Below are positions 37,503 through 49,416 of a stretch of DNA of 64,000 bases, piece by piece. The translations under genes were made by a program, and so were the position numbers. The DNA lies in assembly GCF_900116605.1 (NCBI RefSeq), contig NZ_FPBC01000003.1:296553-360552 (forward strand), written 5' to 3'. Position 1 is the first letter of the stretch; each line of letters opens with the position of its first letter. Below the pieces are notes generated by a model. That model was not told the origin of the DNA. It was given only the letters and a program-made list of their open reading frames with translations, and did no database searches. The DNA is from Pseudomonas marincola. Lineage in GTDB: Bacteria > Pseudomonadota > Gammaproteobacteria > Pseudomonadales > Pseudomonadaceae.

Positions 37503-38045
37503 ATGCAAAATTCGCAAAACCTGATTTGGATCGATCTTGAAATGACCGGTCTCGATCCAGACAAAGATGTGATCATCGAGATGGCCACAATCGTCACCGA
37601 CAGCGATTTGAACGTATTGGCCGAAGGGCCGGTGATCGCCGTGCACCAGTCCGAGGAATTGCTGGCGGGCATGGATGAATGGAATACCCGTACGCACGGC
37701 CAGAGCGGCCTGACCCAGCGCGTACGTGAAAGCAAGATCAGTCCGGCCGAAGCCGAGGCCCAAACCATCGCGTTCCTGCAAGAGTGGGTACCGCAGGGCA
37801 AGTCACCGATTTGTGGCAACAGCATTGGTCAGGATCGGCGTTTTTTGTATCGCTACATGCCGGCGCTGGAGAATTACTTTCACTACCGCTATCTGGACGT
37901 CTCGACTCTGAAGATTCTGGCCGAGCGCTGGGCGCCGCAACTCAAGGAAGGCTTCCAGAAGAAAGGCAGCCATCTGGCGCTGGACGATATCCGCGAGTCG
38001 ATTGCTGAACTCAAGTACTACCGCGAAACTTTCCTTAAGGTGTGA
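37503..38045 (+). CDS. orn: Oligoribonuclease Orn
   Basis: A DEDDh 3'-5' exonuclease that degrades 2-5-mer RNAs and, in Pseudomonas, pGpG from c-di-GMP breakdown, so it helps end c-di-GMP signalling. The protein is 180 residues. Exo I is [12 protein letters not shown] (Asp11, Glu13), Exo II is [10 protein letters not shown] and Exo III is [10 protein letters not shown]. The start is fixed by GAGGAG 6 bases before ATG 37503. Its stop overlaps the convergent queG by 11 bp. FimX, FimW and Orn in one window are three c-di-GMP-linked genes. Confidence 0.98.
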   Translation: MQNSQNLIWIDLEMTGLDPDKDVIIEMATIVTDSDLNVLAEGPVIAVHQSEELLAGMDEWNTRTHGQSGLTQRVRESKISPAEAEAQTIAFLQEWVPQGKSPICGNSIGQDRRFLYRYMPALENYFHYRYLDVSTLKILAERWAPQLKEGFQKKGSHLALDDIRESIAELKYYRETFLKV

Positions 38046-39114
38046 TCGCGGCGCGCTGGTGATGTTGCTCCAGCGCCCATTCGACATGCTCACGCACCAG
38101 TTCAGACGGGTGCTCGCGGCGCGCCTTCAACGCCTCCAGTACGGGGATGGTTGAGGGCGCATTGCCCAGCCCGACCGCCAGATTGCGCAACCAGTTGAGA
38201 TAACCGGTGCGGCGCAGCGGCGAACCTTCGGTGCGGCTCAAGAACTCATCCTCAGTCCACATAAACAGCCCGGCCAGTTCGGCGTTGTCGAGATCGTGAC
38301 GCGGCTTGAAATCGCCTTTGTCAGTGGCTTTGGCGAAGCGGTTCCACGGGCAGACCATCTGGCAATCATCGCAGCCAAACACCCGGTTACCGATTGGTGC
38401 CCGCAGTTCTACTGGGATCGCGCCCTTGAGCTCGATGGTCAGGTAAGAAATGCACTTGCGCGCATCCAGCACATACGGATCGACAAAGGCGGCTGTCGGG
38501 CATATGTCCAGGCACGCGGTGCAGCGCCCGCAATGTTCGCTGGCGTGCGGTGGATCAATCGGCAATTCGAAGTCGATGAACAGCTCGCCGAGAAAGAAGT
38601 AGCTGCCGGCTTTGCGGTTGAGCACCAAGGTGTTCTTGCCGATCCAGCCGAGCCCGGCGTTCTCGGCAATGGCCTTTTCCAGCACCGGCGCGCTGTCGAC
38701 AAAGGCGCGAAAACCGAACGGGCCAATCTCCTTCTGAATGCGCTCTGCCAGTTGCTGCAGGCGTTTGCGAATCAGCTTGTGATAGTCGCGGCCCAGCGCA
38801 TAGCGCGATACATAGGCTTTTTCAGGGTTGGCCAGTTGCTCGGCCATGCGCGTATCACCCGGCAGGTAATCCATGCGCAGCGTAATCACCCGCAACGTAC
38901 CCGGCACCAGTTGCTCGGGGTGCGAACGCTTGCTGCCGTGAGCGGCCATATAGTCCATTTCGCCCTGATACCCGGCGTCCAGCCAGCGCTGCAGGTGCGC
39001 CTCATGCTCGCCGAGGTCGACGCTGGCGATGCCAACTTGTTGGAAGCCCAGTTCGCGGCCCCAATCCTTGATCGATTGAGCCAGCGTAACGGGGTCGAGC
39101 GCGGACGAATTCAT
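38035..39114 (-). CDS. queG: Epoxyqueuosine reductase QueG
   Basis: Catalyses the last step of queuosine synthesis in tRNA, reducing epoxyqueuosine with cobalamin and iron-sulfur clusters; 359 residues. Two [4Fe-4S] motifs are present: [16 protein letters not shown] and [13 protein letters not shown]. The start [18 protein letters not shown] at 39114 matches the family; the frame remains open well upstream, but that part has no protein-like character. It is divergent from nnr, and the same pair stands at the head of this cluster in E. coli (yjeS-yjeF). No convincing ribosome binding site is seen. Confidence 0.96.
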   Translation of the reverse strand: MNSSALDPVTLAQSIKDWGRELGFQQVGIASVDLGEHEAHLQRWLDAGYQGEMDYMAAHGSKRSHPEQLVPGTLRVITLRMDYLPGDTRMAEQLANPEKAYVSRYALGRDYHKLIRKRLQQLAERIQKEIGPFGFRAFVDSAPVLEKAIAENAGLGWIGKNTLVLNRKAGSYFFLGELFIDFELPIDPPHASEHCGRCTACLDICPTAAFVDPYVLDARKCISYLTIELKGAIPVELRAPIGNRVFGCDDCQMVCPWNRFAKATDKGDFKPRHDLDNAELAGLFMWTEDEFLSRTEGSPLRRTGYLNWLRNLAVGLGNAPSTIPVLEALKARREHPSELVREHVEWALEQHHQRAAITP

Positions 39115-39312
39115 GCGGAGCAACGGGCCTGGACGAGAGTCGCTACAATTTTGCCAGACAAACACACATCGCAACCGCACAAAAACGCCTTGGTGCGACA
39201 TCCGGGCTGATAAAATCTGCCGATAATCAGCCTGTGCATCAGTAAACTGGGTGCCTGCGCTAAGGCTTTTACCGTGCCCAGCCGGCATTGGTATCGAGGG
39301 AGGGCTACTGAC

Positions 39313-40806
39313 ATGACGCGCGATTGCGAGAATCTGCCACTGGCTCTCTACAGCGCACAGCAAGTGCGTGAGTTGGACGCCAAATTGATTGCCGCCGGAA
39401 CCCCGGGGTTTGAATTGATGAGTCGCGCGGCGCATGCGATCTGGCGAGTGCTGCGCCGACGCTGGCCAGATGCTGGCGCGATCACTGTCTTGGCCGGTCA
39501 CGGTAACAATGGTGGCGACGGTTACCTGATCGCGGCGTTGGCGTTGCGCAGTGGCTGGCAGGTGTCGGTGTTGGCGGTGGGCGATGCCAGCCAATTGCAG
39601 GGCGATGCCGCACTGGCACGCGATGAAGCAGTTGCGGCTGGCGTTCGCATCGAGCCGTGGTCGGCGCAATCGGCGCTACGTGGCGTCGTGGTCGATGCCA
39701 TGCTCGGCACCGGCTTGCGTGACAACGTGCGTGCGCCTTATGCCGACGCAATCGCGCAGATTAATCAAGCGCAGTTGCCGGTTTTGGCGGTGGATCTGCC
39801 TTCCGGCGTGAGCGCAGACACCGGGCAGGTTCTGGGCTGTGCGGTGCGCGCAGATGTAAGCGTGACGTTGATCGGCCTCAAGCTGGGCTTGCTCACCGGC
39901 GCGGCGCTGGATTGTGTGGGTGAGTTGTTGTTCGATGACTTGCAGGCCGATGAACGCATTGTGGCGGCGCATCCGGCGCGAGCGCAGCGGCTGGCAGCGA
40001 ACAACGTGCCGCTGTTGGGCGCGCGGCCGAAGAATGTGCATAAAGGTCAGTTGGGCCATGTGCTGGTGCTGGGCGGTGATCGCGGCTTTGCCGGCGCCGC
40101 ATTACTGGCCGCGCAGTCGGCCTTGCGCTCGGGCGCGGGGCTGGTTTCGCTGGCAACCCGTAGCGAGCATGTCTCGCCGGCTCAGGCGCGGATTCCAGAG
40201 GTGATGACGCTGGGCGTAGCATCCGCCAATCAATTGATGGCACTGGTCAAGCAGGCCAGCGTGATGGTCGTTGGGCCAGGCTTGGGGCAAAGCGCCTGGA
40301 GTCGCAGCATGCTCTCGCTTGCCGCGAGTGGCCCGGATGCTCAGGTTTGGGATGCAGATGCACTAAATATGCTCGCAACAGGCAGCGTCAAACTGCCTGC
40401 CGGGGCGATAATAACCCCGCATCCGGGTGAGGCCGCACGCCTGTTGGGTGTCAGCATCGGCGAGGTTCAGGCGGATCGCGCGAAGGCCACGCAGGCTTTG
40501 GCCAAACGCTTTGCTTGTGTCTGTGTGCTCAAGGGCGCCGGAACACTGATCGGTGCGGCGGATGGTCGCTTGCGGGTGTGTGATCGCGGTCATCCGGTGA
40601 TGGCAGGTGCAGGCCTTGGTGATGTGCTTGCCGGTTTGACAGGGGCACTGCTCGCGCAGGGACTGGCGCCCTTTGAGGCGGCGAGTTTGGCGGTGTGGTT
40701 GCATGCGTGTGCGGGTGAGATGTTGGCTGTAGAGGGGCGCGGTCTGGCTGCCAGTGATTTGTGCGCAGCCATTCGTCAGTTAATGCAGGAGCTTTCAGGT
40801 GTCTGA
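39313..40806 (+). CDS. nnr: Bifunctional NAD(P)H-hydrate repair enzyme Nnr
   Basis: Repairs hydrated NAD(P)H: an N-terminal epimerase (YjeF_N, about 1-215) and a C-terminal ADP-dependent dehydratase (YjeF_C, about 230-497); 497 residues. [13 protein letters not shown] is the epimerase signature, VLKGAGTLI and [22 protein letters not shown] the dehydratase ones (GxGD catalytic). AGGGAGGG 8 bases upstream supports ATG 39313. It overlaps tsaE by 8 bp and starts a run of overlapping genes through purA. Confidence 0.97.
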   Translation: MTRDCENLPLALYSAQQVRELDAKLIAAGTPGFELMSRAAHAIWRVLRRRWPDAGAITVLAGHGNNGGDGYLIAALALRSGWQVSVLAVGDASQLQGDAALARDEAVAAGVRIEPWSAQSALRGVVVDAMLGTGLRDNVRAPYADAIAQINQAQLPVLAVDLPSGVSADTGQVLGCAVRADVSVTLIGLKLGLLTGAALDCVGELLFDDLQADERIVAAHPARAQRLAANNVPLLGARPKNVHKGQLGHVLVLGGDRGFAGAALLAAQSALRSGAGLVSLATRSEHVSPAQARIPEVMTLGVASANQLMALVKQASVMVVGPGLGQSAWSRSMLSLAASGPDAQVWDADALNMLATGSVKLPAGAIITPHPGEAARLLGVSIGEVQADRAKATQALAKRFACVCVLKGAGTLIGAADGRLRVCDRGHPVMAGAGLGDVLAGLTGALLAQGLAPFEAASLAVWLHACAGEMLAVEGRGLAASDLCAAIRQLMQELSGV

Positions 40807-41272
40807 TTTCGAGTTGTTTGCCGCCGATGAAGAGGCAATGCTGGCGCTGGGTGCGCGCATTGCCGAAGTCACTCAGGGTGTCGGCATCATTTATTTGCAC
40901 GGCGATCTCGGGGCGGGCAAAACCACCTTGTCACGCGGGATAATCCGCGGCTTTGGCCACGCCGGGGCGGTGAAGAGCCCGACCTTCACGTTGGTCGAAC
41001 CTTATGTAATTGGTAAGTTGCAGGCCTATCACTTTGATTTGTATAGGTTGGTCGATCCAGAAGAGCTAGAGTATTTAGGTATCCGCGATTACTTCGCTGG
41101 CGATGCTTTATGCCTGGTTGAGTGGCCGCAAAGAGGCGCCGGCGTTTTGCCAAAGGCCGACATGGACATTACCATTACACCCCAAGGTGCAGGGCGTCTC
41201 TTACAAATGCACGCGAAAAGTGCACGTGGCAAATCCTGGTGTGCCGCATTGGCCATCGGAGTGAAATCATAA
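40799..41272 (+). CDS. tsaE: tRNA t6A biosynthesis ATPase TsaE
   Basis: TsaE works with TsaB, TsaC and TsaD to make N6-threonylcarbamoyladenosine at tRNA position 37. The protein is 157 residues with a Walker [14 protein letters not shown], the Switch I/II region [11 protein letters not shown], and HFDLYRL as the Walker B-like strand. The GTG start lies inside the nnr gene (8-bp overlap), and GGAG precedes it. The following amiB begins 2 bp after its stop. Confidence 0.97.
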   Translation: MSDFELFAADEEAMLALGARIAEVTQGVGIIYLHGDLGAGKTTLSRGIIRGFGHAGAVKSPTFTLVEPYVIGKLQAYHFDLYRLVDPEELEYLGIRDYFAGDALCLVEWPQRGAGVLPKADMDITITPQGAGRLLQMHAKSARGKSWCAALAIGVKS

Positions 41273-41273
41273 A

Positions 41274-42704
41274 ATGGGGTTGGCTATGCGCATAGGCGCG
41301 CGTTTTATTGCAGTTGGGGTGGTGTTGGCGGTTATGGCCGCTGAGGCTTTTGCCGCTTCGGATGTACGCAGCGTGCGATTGTGGCGAGCCCCCGACAACA
41401 CCCGTCTGGTGTTCGACCTGTCCGGCCCGGTGAAGCACAGTGTCTTTACCCTGACGGCGCCCAATCGCATTGTTATCGACATCAATGGCGCCAAGTTGGC
41501 CACCAACTTCAAATCGCTTGCACTTAAAGGCACGCCGATTACCTCGGTGCGTTCTGCCCAGCGCTCGGCCGATGACTTGCGCGTGGTGATTGACCTTTCA
41601 ACTGTCGTGACCCCGAAGAGCTTCACGCTGGCGCCTAACCAGCAATATGGTGATCGTCTGGTTGTCGACCTGTTCGATCAGGGCGCCGACACGCCTTCAG
41701 CATTGCCTTCGACTCAGGTTGCGAGCACGCCGACCGTTCCTGTCACCCCAACCCAGGCGCCGCCCAAGATCGTGCCCGCGCCAAGTGGTAAGCGCGACAT
41801 TGTGATCGCGATTGATGCGGGCCACGGCGGTGAAGACCCGGGCGCGCTGTCGCCGGTTAAAGGCAAGGTCGAGAAACAAGTCACGCTGATGATCGCCAAG
41901 GAATTGCAGCGCCAGATCAATGCGGAAAAAGGTTTTCGTGGCGAGCTGGTGCGTACCGGTGACTACTTCATTCCGCTGCGCCGGCGTACTGAAATTGCCC
42001 GCAAGAAGGGCGCCGACCTGTTCGTTTCGATCCATGCCGACGCGGCCCCGCGTCGCTCTGCGTTTGGCGCCTCGGTGTATGCGCTCTCTGATCGCGGCGC
42101 CACCTCGGAGACTGCACGCTGGCTGGCCGATGCCGAAAACCAGTCCGACCTGATCGGTGGCGCGGGTAACGTCAGCCTGGATGATAAGGACCGCATGCTT
42201 GCAGGCGTATTGCTTGACCTGTCGATGACGGCGTCTCTTTCGTCGAGCCTGAACGTCGGCCAGAAAGTCCTCAGCAACATCGGCCAGATCACCCCGCTGC
42301 ACAAGCGTCGGGTCGAGCAGGCCGGCTTCATGGTGTTGAAGTCGCCGGATATTCCGTCGATTCTGGTCGAGACCGGGTTTATCTCTAACCCGAATGAGGC
42401 CAACAAGCTGTTCTCATCCAAGCATCAGCAATCGTTGGCACGCTCGATTACTTCGGGTGTGAAGCAGTTCTTCCAGCAAAACCCGCCACCCGGCAGTTAC
42501 ATTGCCTGGCAGCGTGACAATGGCAAGATTGCGCCAAGCGCACGCGAACATCGGGTGAGTTCCGGCGAGAGCCTGGCGATGATTGCCGAGCGCTACCAGA
42601 TCAGCCTGGCAGCCTTGAAGAGTGCCAACTCCCTGAGTTCGAATGTGATCAAGGTCGGTCAGACCCTGCACATTCCGGCGACTTCGTTGGCGTCACAGCC
42701 ATGA
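41274..42704 (+). CDS. amiB: N-acetylmuramoyl-L-alanine amidase AmiB
   Basis: A periplasmic zinc amidase that splits septal peptidoglycan during daughter-cell separation; 476 residues. A signal peptide (to about residue 28, ending AFAA) leads into an AMIN domain (about 29-140) that targets the septum, a Pro/Thr linker, an Amidase_3 domain (about 173-400; [39 protein letters not shown]) and a C-terminal LysM (about 427-470; [19 protein letters not shown]). The ATG at 41286 is an alternative start. Its stop overlaps mutL by 4 bp. Confidence 0.97.
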   Translation: MGLAMRIGARFIAVGVVLAVMAAEAFAASDVRSVRLWRAPDNTRLVFDLSGPVKHSVFTLTAPNRIVIDINGAKLATNFKSLALKGTPITSVRSAQRSADDLRVVIDLSTVVTPKSFTLAPNQQYGDRLVVDLFDQGADTPSALPSTQVASTPTVPVTPTQAPPKIVPAPSGKRDIVIAIDAGHGGEDPGALSPVKGKVEKQVTLMIAKELQRQINAEKGFRGELVRTGDYFIPLRRRTEIARKKGADLFVSIHADAAPRRSAFGASVYALSDRGATSETARWLADAENQSDLIGGAGNVSLDDKDRMLAGVLLDLSMTASLSSSLNVGQKVLSNIGQITPLHKRRVEQAGFMVLKSPDIPSILVETGFISNPNEANKLFSSKHQQSLARSITSGVKQFFQQNPPPGSYIAWQRDNGKIAPSAREHRVSSGESLAMIAERYQISLAALKSANSLSSNVIKVGQTLHIPATSLASQP

Positions 42705-44584
42705 GTGACGCAGCACGCATCCAGCTGCTGAGTCCGCGGCTGGCGAACCAGATTGCCGCCGGTGAAGTGGTTGAGCGTCCGGCTTCGGTGATCAAGGAGT
42801 TGCTCGAAAACAGCCTCGACTCGGGTGCCAAACGCATTGATGTCGATGTCGAGCAGGGCGGCGTCAAGCTGCTGCGGGTGCGTGATGATGGCAGTGGAAT
42901 TGCCGAAGACGACCTGCCGCTGGCGCTGGCGCGTCACGCCACCAGCAAGATCCGCGAGCTTGAAGACCTTGAACAAGTCATGAGTCTGGGCTTTCGCGGT
43001 GAAGCGCTGGCCTCGATCAGTTCCGTATCACGCCTGACCATGACATCGCGCACCGCCGAGGCCGAGCAAGCCTGGCAGGTTGAAACCGAAGGCCGCGACA
43101 TGCAGCCGCGTGTGCAGCCAGCAGCGCATCCGGTTGGCACTTCGGTTGAGGTTCGCGACCTGTTCTTCAATACGCCTGCGCGGCGCAAGTTTCTGCGCAC
43201 TGAAAAAACCGAATTCGATCATCTGCAAGAAGTCATCAAGCGCCTGGCATTGGCTCGTTTTGATGTCGCGTTTCATCTGCGTCACAACGGTAAAACCGTG
43301 CTTTCGCTGCATGAAGCCAATGATCAAACCAGCCGTGGGCGGCGCGTGGCGTCAGTCTGTGGTCCGGCATTCCTTGAGCAGGCGCTGCCTATTGAGATTG
43401 AACGCAATGGCCTGCATTTGTGGGGCTGGGTGGGCTTGCCGACCTTCTCGCGCAGTCAGGCTGACCTGCAATACTTCTACGTGAACGGCCGTACGGTGCG
43501 CGACAAGCTGGTGGCGCATGCAGTACGTCAGGCTTACCGCGATGTGCTGTTCAACGGCCGTCACCCGACATTTGTGCTGTTCCTCGAAGTCGATCCGGCT
43601 GTGGTTGACGTCAACGTGCACCCGACCAAACACGAAGTGCGCTTCCGTGACGGGCGCATGGTTCATGATTTCCTCTACGGCACGCTGCACCGTGCGCTCG
43701 GCGAAGTTCGTCCCGAAGACCAACTGGCAGCGCCCGCTGCGGTCGAGCAGATGGTGCGCCCGACTGGCGCGGCCGCCGGCGAATTTGGCCCGCAAGGTGA
43801 AATCGGCCTGGCCGCGAGCACGCTTGAAACACAGCCGGCAACCAATGTCTGGCGCTCGCCGGGCGCTGGCTATCAGCAATATTCGGGTGGCTCTCCCGCC
43901 GCGGCCGTTCCGGCTGCCGAGGCGCAGAGTGCCTATCGCGAGTTTTTCGCGCCGATGCCGTCATCCCCGGCAATGGGTTTGCCTGCCGAGCAGGGCGACG
44001 TGCCGCCGTTGGGCTATGCCATTGCGCAGCTCAAAGGCGTGTATATCCTCGCTGAAAACGTGCAGGGCATGGTGTTGGTGGATATGCATGCGGCGCATGA
44101 GCGCATCACCTATGAGCGGCTGAAAGTCGCGATGGCCAGCGAAGGGCTGCGCGGGCAGCCGTTGCTGGTGCCGGAGTCGATTGCCCTGAGCCAGCGCGAA
44201 GCCGATTGCGCAGAAGAGCATGCCGACTGGTTCCAGCGGCTGGGTTTCGAGTTGCAGCGCCTGGGCCCGGAAACACTGGCTATCCGTCAGATTCCGGCCT
44301 TGCTCAAGCAGGCTGAAGCCACACGGCTGGTGCATGATGTACTGGCGGATTTGCTCGAATACGGCACCAGTGACCGGATTCAGGCGCATCTCAACGAGTT
44401 GCTCGGCACCATGGCGTGTCACGGCTCGGTTCGCGCTAATCGCCGCCTGACGCTGCCGGAAATGAACGCCTTGCTGCGTGACATGGAACATACTGAGCGC
44501 AGCGGTCAATGCAACCATGGTCGTCCTACATGGACGCAGCTGGCCATGGATGATTTGGATAAGCTGTTCCTGCGCGGTCGTTGA
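42701..44584 (+). CDS. mutL: DNA mismatch repair protein MutL
   Basis: Couples MutS to strand cleavage in mismatch repair; 627 residues. The N-terminal GHKL ATPase has [24 protein letters not shown] and [14 protein letters not shown]. The C-terminal domain keeps an endonuclease-type metal motif in the form [12 protein letters not shown], i.e. the DQHA(X)2E(X)4E pattern with Met for Gln, consistent with a nicking MutL in an organism without MutH. The ~100-residue Ala/Pro-rich linker is normal. ATG overlaps the amiB stop. Confidence 0.97.
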   Translation: MSDAARIQLLSPRLANQIAAGEVVERPASVIKELLENSLDSGAKRIDVDVEQGGVKLLRVRDDGSGIAEDDLPLALARHATSKIRELEDLEQVMSLGFRGEALASISSVSRLTMTSRTAEAEQAWQVETEGRDMQPRVQPAAHPVGTSVEVRDLFFNTPARRKFLRTEKTEFDHLQEVIKRLALARFDVAFHLRHNGKTVLSLHEANDQTSRGRRVASVCGPAFLEQALPIEIERNGLHLWGWVGLPTFSRSQADLQYFYVNGRTVRDKLVAHAVRQAYRDVLFNGRHPTFVLFLEVDPAVVDVNVHPTKHEVRFRDGRMVHDFLYGTLHRALGEVRPEDQLAAPAAVEQMVRPTGAAAGEFGPQGEIGLAASTLETQPATNVWRSPGAGYQQYSGGSPAAAVPAAEAQSAYREFFAPMPSSPAMGLPAEQGDVPPLGYAIAQLKGVYILAENVQGMVLVDMHAAHERITYERLKVAMASEGLRGQPLLVPESIALSQREADCAEEHADWFQRLGFELQRLGPETLAIRQIPALLKQAEATRLVHDVLADLLEYGTSDRIQAHLNELLGTMACHGSVRANRRLTLPEMNALLRDMEHTERSGQCNHGRPTWTQLAMDDLDKLFLRGR

Positions 44585-44626
44585 TCGCGCCCGGCACCTC
44601 GCCGACTTTTAAGAGACCTTATAAAC

Positions 44627-45601
44627 ATGTCTGAGCGCTTGCCGCCGGCAATTTTCCTGATGGGCCCGACAGCTGCCGGTAAAACCGACCTGGCGCTGGA
44701 GCTTGCCCGCGTATTGCCGTGTGACTTGATCAGTGTCGACTCGGCGCTGATCTACCGCGACATGGACATAGGCACCGCCAAGCCGGACAAAGCCACGCTG
44801 GCCGAGTTTCCGCACCGGCTGATTGATATCCGTGACCCGGCAGAAAGCTACTCGGCGGCCGAGTTTCGCAGCGATGCGCTGGCCGAAATGGCTGAAATCA
44901 CCGCGCGTGGACGGATTCCGTTGCTGGTCGGCGGAACAATGCTTTATTACAAGGCATTGCGTGAAGGGCTGGCCGACATGCCGGCTGCTGATGCCGAGGT
45001 TCGCGCCGTGCTTGAGCAGCAGGCTCAGGAGCAAGGGCTGGAGTCGCTGCATGCCGAGCTGCAGGCAGTTGATCCCGAGTCCGCTGCGCGGATTCACCCG
45101 AATGACCCGCAGCGCTTGATTCGGGCGCTGGAGGTGTATCGGGTGAGCGGTCTCAGCATGACCGAACATCGGCAACGCCAGGCGCAACATAATATTGATT
45201 CGAGCACGACCGCAGGCCACGGTTTCCCCTATACTGTGGCCAATATTGCCATTGCGCCAGCTGAACGAAGTGTGTTGCACGCCCGTATCGAGCAACGATT
45301 TGTGCAGATGCTGGAACAGGGGCTGATTGATGAGGTCGAACGGCTGCATCAGAGAAGTGACCTGCACGCCGGTTTACCGTCTATACGTGCAGTGGGGTAT
45401 CGCCAGGTTTGGGAATACCTTGATGGCACTGCTACAAAAGAAGAAATGCAGAAACGCGGGATTGTTGCGACTCGCCAGTTGGCCAAGCGACAGTTCACCT
45501 GGCTGAGAAGCTGGGAGAATCTGCACTGGCTCGACAGTTTATCTTGCGACAATCTGTCACGTGCCTTGAAATATCTGGCTTCGGTCTCCATATTGAAATG
45601 A
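44627..45601 (+). CDS. miaA: tRNA dimethylallyltransferase MiaA
   Basis: Adds the isopentenyl group to A37 of tRNAs reading UNN codons; 324 residues. The P-loop [15 protein letters not shown], the [16 protein letters not shown] segment with the catalytic Asp, and [17 protein letters not shown] are all present. It lies 42 bp after mutL and 98 bp before hfq. The short AT-rich gap before hfq (45602-45699) may hold an hfq promoter, but I cannot point to one with confidence. Confidence 0.97.
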   Translation: MSERLPPAIFLMGPTAAGKTDLALELARVLPCDLISVDSALIYRDMDIGTAKPDKATLAEFPHRLIDIRDPAESYSAAEFRSDALAEMAEITARGRIPLLVGGTMLYYKALREGLADMPAADAEVRAVLEQQAQEQGLESLHAELQAVDPESAARIHPNDPQRLIRALEVYRVSGLSMTEHRQRQAQHNIDSSTTAGHGFPYTVANIAIAPAERSVLHARIEQRFVQMLEQGLIDEVERLHQRSDLHAGLPSIRAVGYRQVWEYLDGTATKEEMQKRGIVATRQLAKRQFTWLRSWENLHWLDSLSCDNLSRALKYLASVSILK

Positions 45602-45615
45602 GATCCTGCCGATAG

Positions 45616-45960
<345 letters not shown>

Positions 45961-45974
45961 TATAGGGGGCTGTA

Positions 45975-47276
45975 TTGTTCTTCGAGCGTCATGAAGGTGG
46001 TGAGCGGGCAATCCTTGTGCATCTGGATAGCCAAGACTCAGAGGCGCGTGAAGATCCGCAGGAGTTTCAGGAGCTCGCGATGTCAGCGGGCGCTGATGCG
46101 GTGGCCTTCCTCAGTGTGCCAAGCGGTCGGCTGACCGCAAAATACTTGATTGGTAGCGGTAAAGTTGAAGAGTTGCGTGACCAGGTCAAAGCCCATGAGG
46201 CGGACCTGGTTATCTTCAATCACATTCTTACGCCCAGTCAGGAACGTAACCTTGAGCGTGTTTTTGAGTGTCGGGTGCTGGATCGTACCGGCCTGATTCT
46301 CGATATCTTCGCGCAGCGCGCGCGCACACACGAAGGCAAGTTGCAGGTTGAGCTGGCACAGCTCGATCATATGAGCACGCGTCTGGTTCGTGGCTGGACT
46401 CACCTTGAGCGGCAGAAAGGCGGTATTGGTCTGCGCGGCCCGGGTGAAACCCAGCTGGAAACAGACCGCCGCCTGCTGCGCGTTCGTATTCGCCAGATCA
46501 AGCAAAAACTTACCAAAGTGCGCAGCCAGCGAGATCAGGCGCGGCGCGGGCGTAAGCGTGCCGATATTCCTTCGGTTTCACTGGTGGGCTACACCAACGC
46601 CGGCAAATCGACCCTGTTCAATGCGCTGACCGAATCTGAGGTCTACGCTGCAGACCAGTTGTTTGCAACACTCGACCCAACGCTGCGGCGTCTCGATCTT
46701 GAAGATCTGGGGCCGATTGTGTTGGCCGATACCGTGGGTTTTATTCGCCACTTGCCGCACAAGTTGGTCGAGGCATTTCGCGCTACTCTGGAAGAATCGA
46801 GCAATTCCGATTTGCTGCTGCATGTAATCGACTCTCACGAGCCGGAACGCATGGCGCAGGTTGAGCAGGTAATGCACGTGCTGGGCGAAATTGGCGCGCA
46901 GGAATTGCCGATACTCGAGGTCTACAACAAGCTCGATTTGCTCGAAGGTGTAGAGCCGCAGATTCAGCGTGGCGAAGACGGTAAACCCCAGCGGGTCTGG
47001 TTGTCGGCGCGTGATGGCCGCGGTTTGCCGCTGTTGAAACAGGCCATTGCCGAGCTGCTGGGTGATGATTTATTTGTCGGAACCTTGCAACTGCCGTTCA
47101 AATTGGCCAGTTTACGTGCCCAGTTCTTTGCTTTGGGGGTTGTACAGAGTGAAGCGCATGCGGAAGATGGCAGCAGTTTGTTGGCTGTTCGCGTACCGCG
47201 TACAGAGCTGAATCGATTAGTAAGTCGGGCGGGTTTGCAACCTGTCGAATTTATTGAGCAACACACTTTGCAATAA
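45975..47276 (+). CDS. hflX: Ribosome-dissociating GTPase HflX
   Basis: A GTPase that splits stalled or hibernating ribosomes; 433 residues. The N-terminal HflX domain (to about 180; GSGKVEELRDQVKAHEADLV) precedes a G domain with GYTNAGKSTLFNAL (G1), DTVGFIRHLPHKLVEAF (G3) and YNKLDLL (G4). TTG at 45975 is the start, with AGGGGG just upstream. It follows hfq by 14 bp. Confidence 0.97.
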   Translation: MFFERHEGGERAILVHLDSQDSEAREDPQEFQELAMSAGADAVAFLSVPSGRLTAKYLIGSGKVEELRDQVKAHEADLVIFNHILTPSQERNLERVFECRVLDRTGLILDIFAQRARTHEGKLQVELAQLDHMSTRLVRGWTHLERQKGGIGLRGPGETQLETDRRLLRVRIRQIKQKLTKVRSQRDQARRGRKRADIPSVSLVGYTNAGKSTLFNALTESEVYAADQLFATLDPTLRRLDLEDLGPIVLADTVGFIRHLPHKLVEAFRATLEESSNSDLLLHVIDSHEPERMAQVEQVMHVLGEIGAQELPILEVYNKLDLLEGVEPQIQRGEDGKPQRVWLSARDGRGLPLLKQAIAELLGDDLFVGTLQLPFKLASLRAQFFALGVVQSEAHAEDGSSLLAVRVPRTELNRLVSRAGLQPVEFIEQHTLQ

Positions 47277-47330
47277 AGCCCGTGTTACTAAATATGCCGA
47301 TTAGGGCGGGCATTCGATAGCATTGGCAGG

Positions 47331-47346
47331 CGCGCCGCTTGGCGCG
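47331..47346 (+). other. GC-rich hairpin between hflX and hflK
   Basis: CGCGCC, GCTT, GGCGCG forms a 6-bp all-GC stem 27 bases before the hflK ATG. Without a T tract it is more likely a leader structure than a terminator. Confidence 0.35.
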
Positions 47347-47373
47347 TATTCGCTTTATCAGATGGAGAGCGCT

Positions 47374-48540
47374 ATGGCTTGGAATGAGCCGGGTGGCAAC
47401 GGGAATAATCAGGACCCATGGGGTGGTCGTCGTAATAACGGCGGCGATCGTAAAGGGCCGCCAGATCTCGACGAAGCCTTCCGCAAGCTGCAAGAGAGCC
47501 TGAACGGGCTTTTTGGCGGCAATAAGAATCGTGGCAATGACAATGACAGCGGCGGCAGTAAAGGCGGTGGCGGCTTCGGCTTGCTGCTGGGCGGCCTGGC
47601 TGTGCTTGCAGCCATTTGGTTGTACAGCGCGATCTATGTTGTCGACGAACAAGAACAGGCAGTGGTACTGCGTTTCGGTAAGTATTACGAAACCGTAGGG
47701 CCGGGCCTGAATATCTATTTCCCGCCGATTGATCGCAAGTTTCAGGAAAACGTCACCCGTGAGCGTGCTTACAGCAAGCAGGGTCAGATGTTGACTGAGG
47801 ACGAGAACATCATCGAAGTGCCGCTCACCGTGCAGTACAAAATCAGCAACCTGCAGGATTTTGTGTTGAACGTTGATCAGCCGGAAATCAGCTTGCAGCA
47901 CGCAACTGACAGTGCGGTCCGCCACGTAGTGGGTTCGACCGAGATGGATCAGGTGCTGACCGAAGGTCGTGAGCTGATGGCCAGCGAAGTCAAGGAGCGC
48001 CTGCAGCGTTTCCTCGATACCTACAAGACCGGTATCGTCGTGACGACTGTCAACTTGCAGAGCGCCGCAGCGCCGCGTGAAGTTCAGGAAGCATTCGATG
48101 ACGTGATTCGTGCGCGTGAAGACGAGCAGCGCGAAAAGAACAAGGCTGAGACTTACGCCAACGGCGTCGTGCCGGAAGCGCGTGGTCAGGCTCAGCGTCT
48201 GATCGAAGATGCCAGCGGTTACCGTGACGAAGTGGTTTCCCGCGCTCAGGGTGAGGCGGATCGTTTCACTGCGTTGGTAGCGGAATATCGCAAGGCGCCG
48301 GAAGTGACGCGTGAGCGTCTGTATCTGGACACCATGCAGGAAGTCATGAGTAACACCAGCAAGGTCATGGTCACCGGTGACAAGGGCCAGAACAATCTGC
48401 TCTATCTGCCGCTGGACAAAATGATTGATGGTCGCAGTGGTGCGGCTGCCAGTTCAATTTCCGGCAGCAGCAACGATGCAAGCACAAGCTCGGTAAGGCC
48501 GCCACAGATGCCTGAAGTGCGCACTAGGGAGAGCCGCTGA
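47374..48540 (+). CDS. hflK: FtsH protease modulator HflK
   Basis: An inner-membrane SPFH/band 7 protein that forms a large cage with HflC around the FtsH protease; 388 residues. A Gly/Asn-rich cytosolic N-terminus (1-66) is followed by a transmembrane helix (about 67-88) and a periplasmic band 7 domain starting VVDEQEQAVVLRFGKY. A charged coiled coil (REDEQREKNKAET) and a Ser-rich tail end the protein. GGAGAG precedes ATG 47374. The stop shares one base with the hflC start. Confidence 0.97.
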   Translation: MAWNEPGGNGNNQDPWGGRRNNGGDRKGPPDLDEAFRKLQESLNGLFGGNKNRGNDNDSGGSKGGGGFGLLLGGLAVLAAIWLYSAIYVVDEQEQAVVLRFGKYYETVGPGLNIYFPPIDRKFQENVTRERAYSKQGQMLTEDENIIEVPLTVQYKISNLQDFVLNVDQPEISLQHATDSAVRHVVGSTEMDQVLTEGRELMASEVKERLQRFLDTYKTGIVVTTVNLQSAAAPREVQEAFDDVIRAREDEQREKNKAETYANGVVPEARGQAQRLIEDASGYRDEVVSRAQGEADRFTALVAEYRKAPEVTRERLYLDTMQEVMSNTSKVMVTGDKGQNNLLYLPLDKMIDGRSGAAASSISGSSNDASTSSVRPPQMPEVRTRESR

Positions 48541-49409
48541 TGAGTAATAAATCACTGGTTGGCCTGATTGTGGCTGTGGTTCTGGCGCTGGTTGCCTGGA
48601 ACAGCTTCTACATCGTCGCCCAAACCGAGCGCGCAGTGCTCCTGCAATTCGGTCGTATCGTTGAGCCAGACGTTAAGCCCGGCCTGCATGTGAAGATTCC
48701 TTACGTTAACCAGGTGCGTATTTTTGATGCGCGTCTGATGACCCTGGATTCCTCCAGCTCGCGTTTCCTGACCCTGGAAAAGAAAGCGCTGATGGTTGAT
48801 GCGTACGCCAAGTGGCGTGTGCTGGATGCCGAGCGTTTCTATACCGCGACCTCTGGCGTCAAGCAGATCGCCGATGAGCGTCTGTCGCGTCGTCTTGAAG
48901 CATCGCTGCGTGACCAGTTCGGTAAGCGCACGCTGCACGAGTCGGTGTCGGGTGAGCGTGACGCGCTGATGGCTGACGTAACGGCATCGCTGAACAGAGC
49001 GGCGCAGAAAGAGTTGGGCATCGAAGTGGTTGACGTGCGGGTCAAAGGTATCGACCTGCCGAAAGAAGTTAACCGTAGCGTGTTCGACCGGATGGGTTCC
49101 GAGCGTGAGCGTGAAGCCCGTGAGCACCGCGCTAAAGGTAAGGAATTGGCCGAAGGTATTCGTGCCGACGCCGATCGTCAGAAGCGCGTACTGCTGGCAG
49201 AAGCCTATCGTCAAGCTGAAGAGCTGCGCGGTGAAGGTGACGCCCAGGCTGCTGCGATTTACGCCAAGGCCTACGGTCAGGACCAGGAGTTCTATTCGTT
49301 CTATCGCAGCCTTCGCGCCTACCGCGAAAGCTTTGCTGATAAGCGCGATGTGATGGTGCTTGATCCAAGCAGTGACTTCTTCCGTTATCTGGAAAAGTCC
49401 AAGCCGTAA
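48540..49409 (+). CDS. hflC: FtsH protease modulator HflC
   Basis: The partner of HflK; 289 residues with an N-terminal membrane anchor (residues 5-22) and a band 7 domain (TERAVLLQFGRIVEPDVKPG). The coiled-coil segment REREAREHRAKGKELAEG and conserved AYGQDQEFYSFYRSL near the C-terminus are typical. It is translationally coupled to hflK (TGATG). Confidence 0.97.
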   Translation: MSNKSLVGLIVAVVLALVAWNSFYIVAQTERAVLLQFGRIVEPDVKPGLHVKIPYVNQVRIFDARLMTLDSSSSRFLTLEKKALMVDAYAKWRVLDAERFYTATSGVKQIADERLSRRLEASLRDQFGKRTLHESVSGERDALMADVTASLNRAAQKELGIEVVDVRVKGIDLPKEVNRSVFDRMGSEREREAREHRAKGKELAEGIRADADRQKRVLLAEAYRQAEELRGEGDAQAAAIYAKAYGQDQEFYSFYRSLRAYRESFADKRDVMVLDPSSDFFRYLEKSKP

Positions 49410-49416
49410 GACTGAT

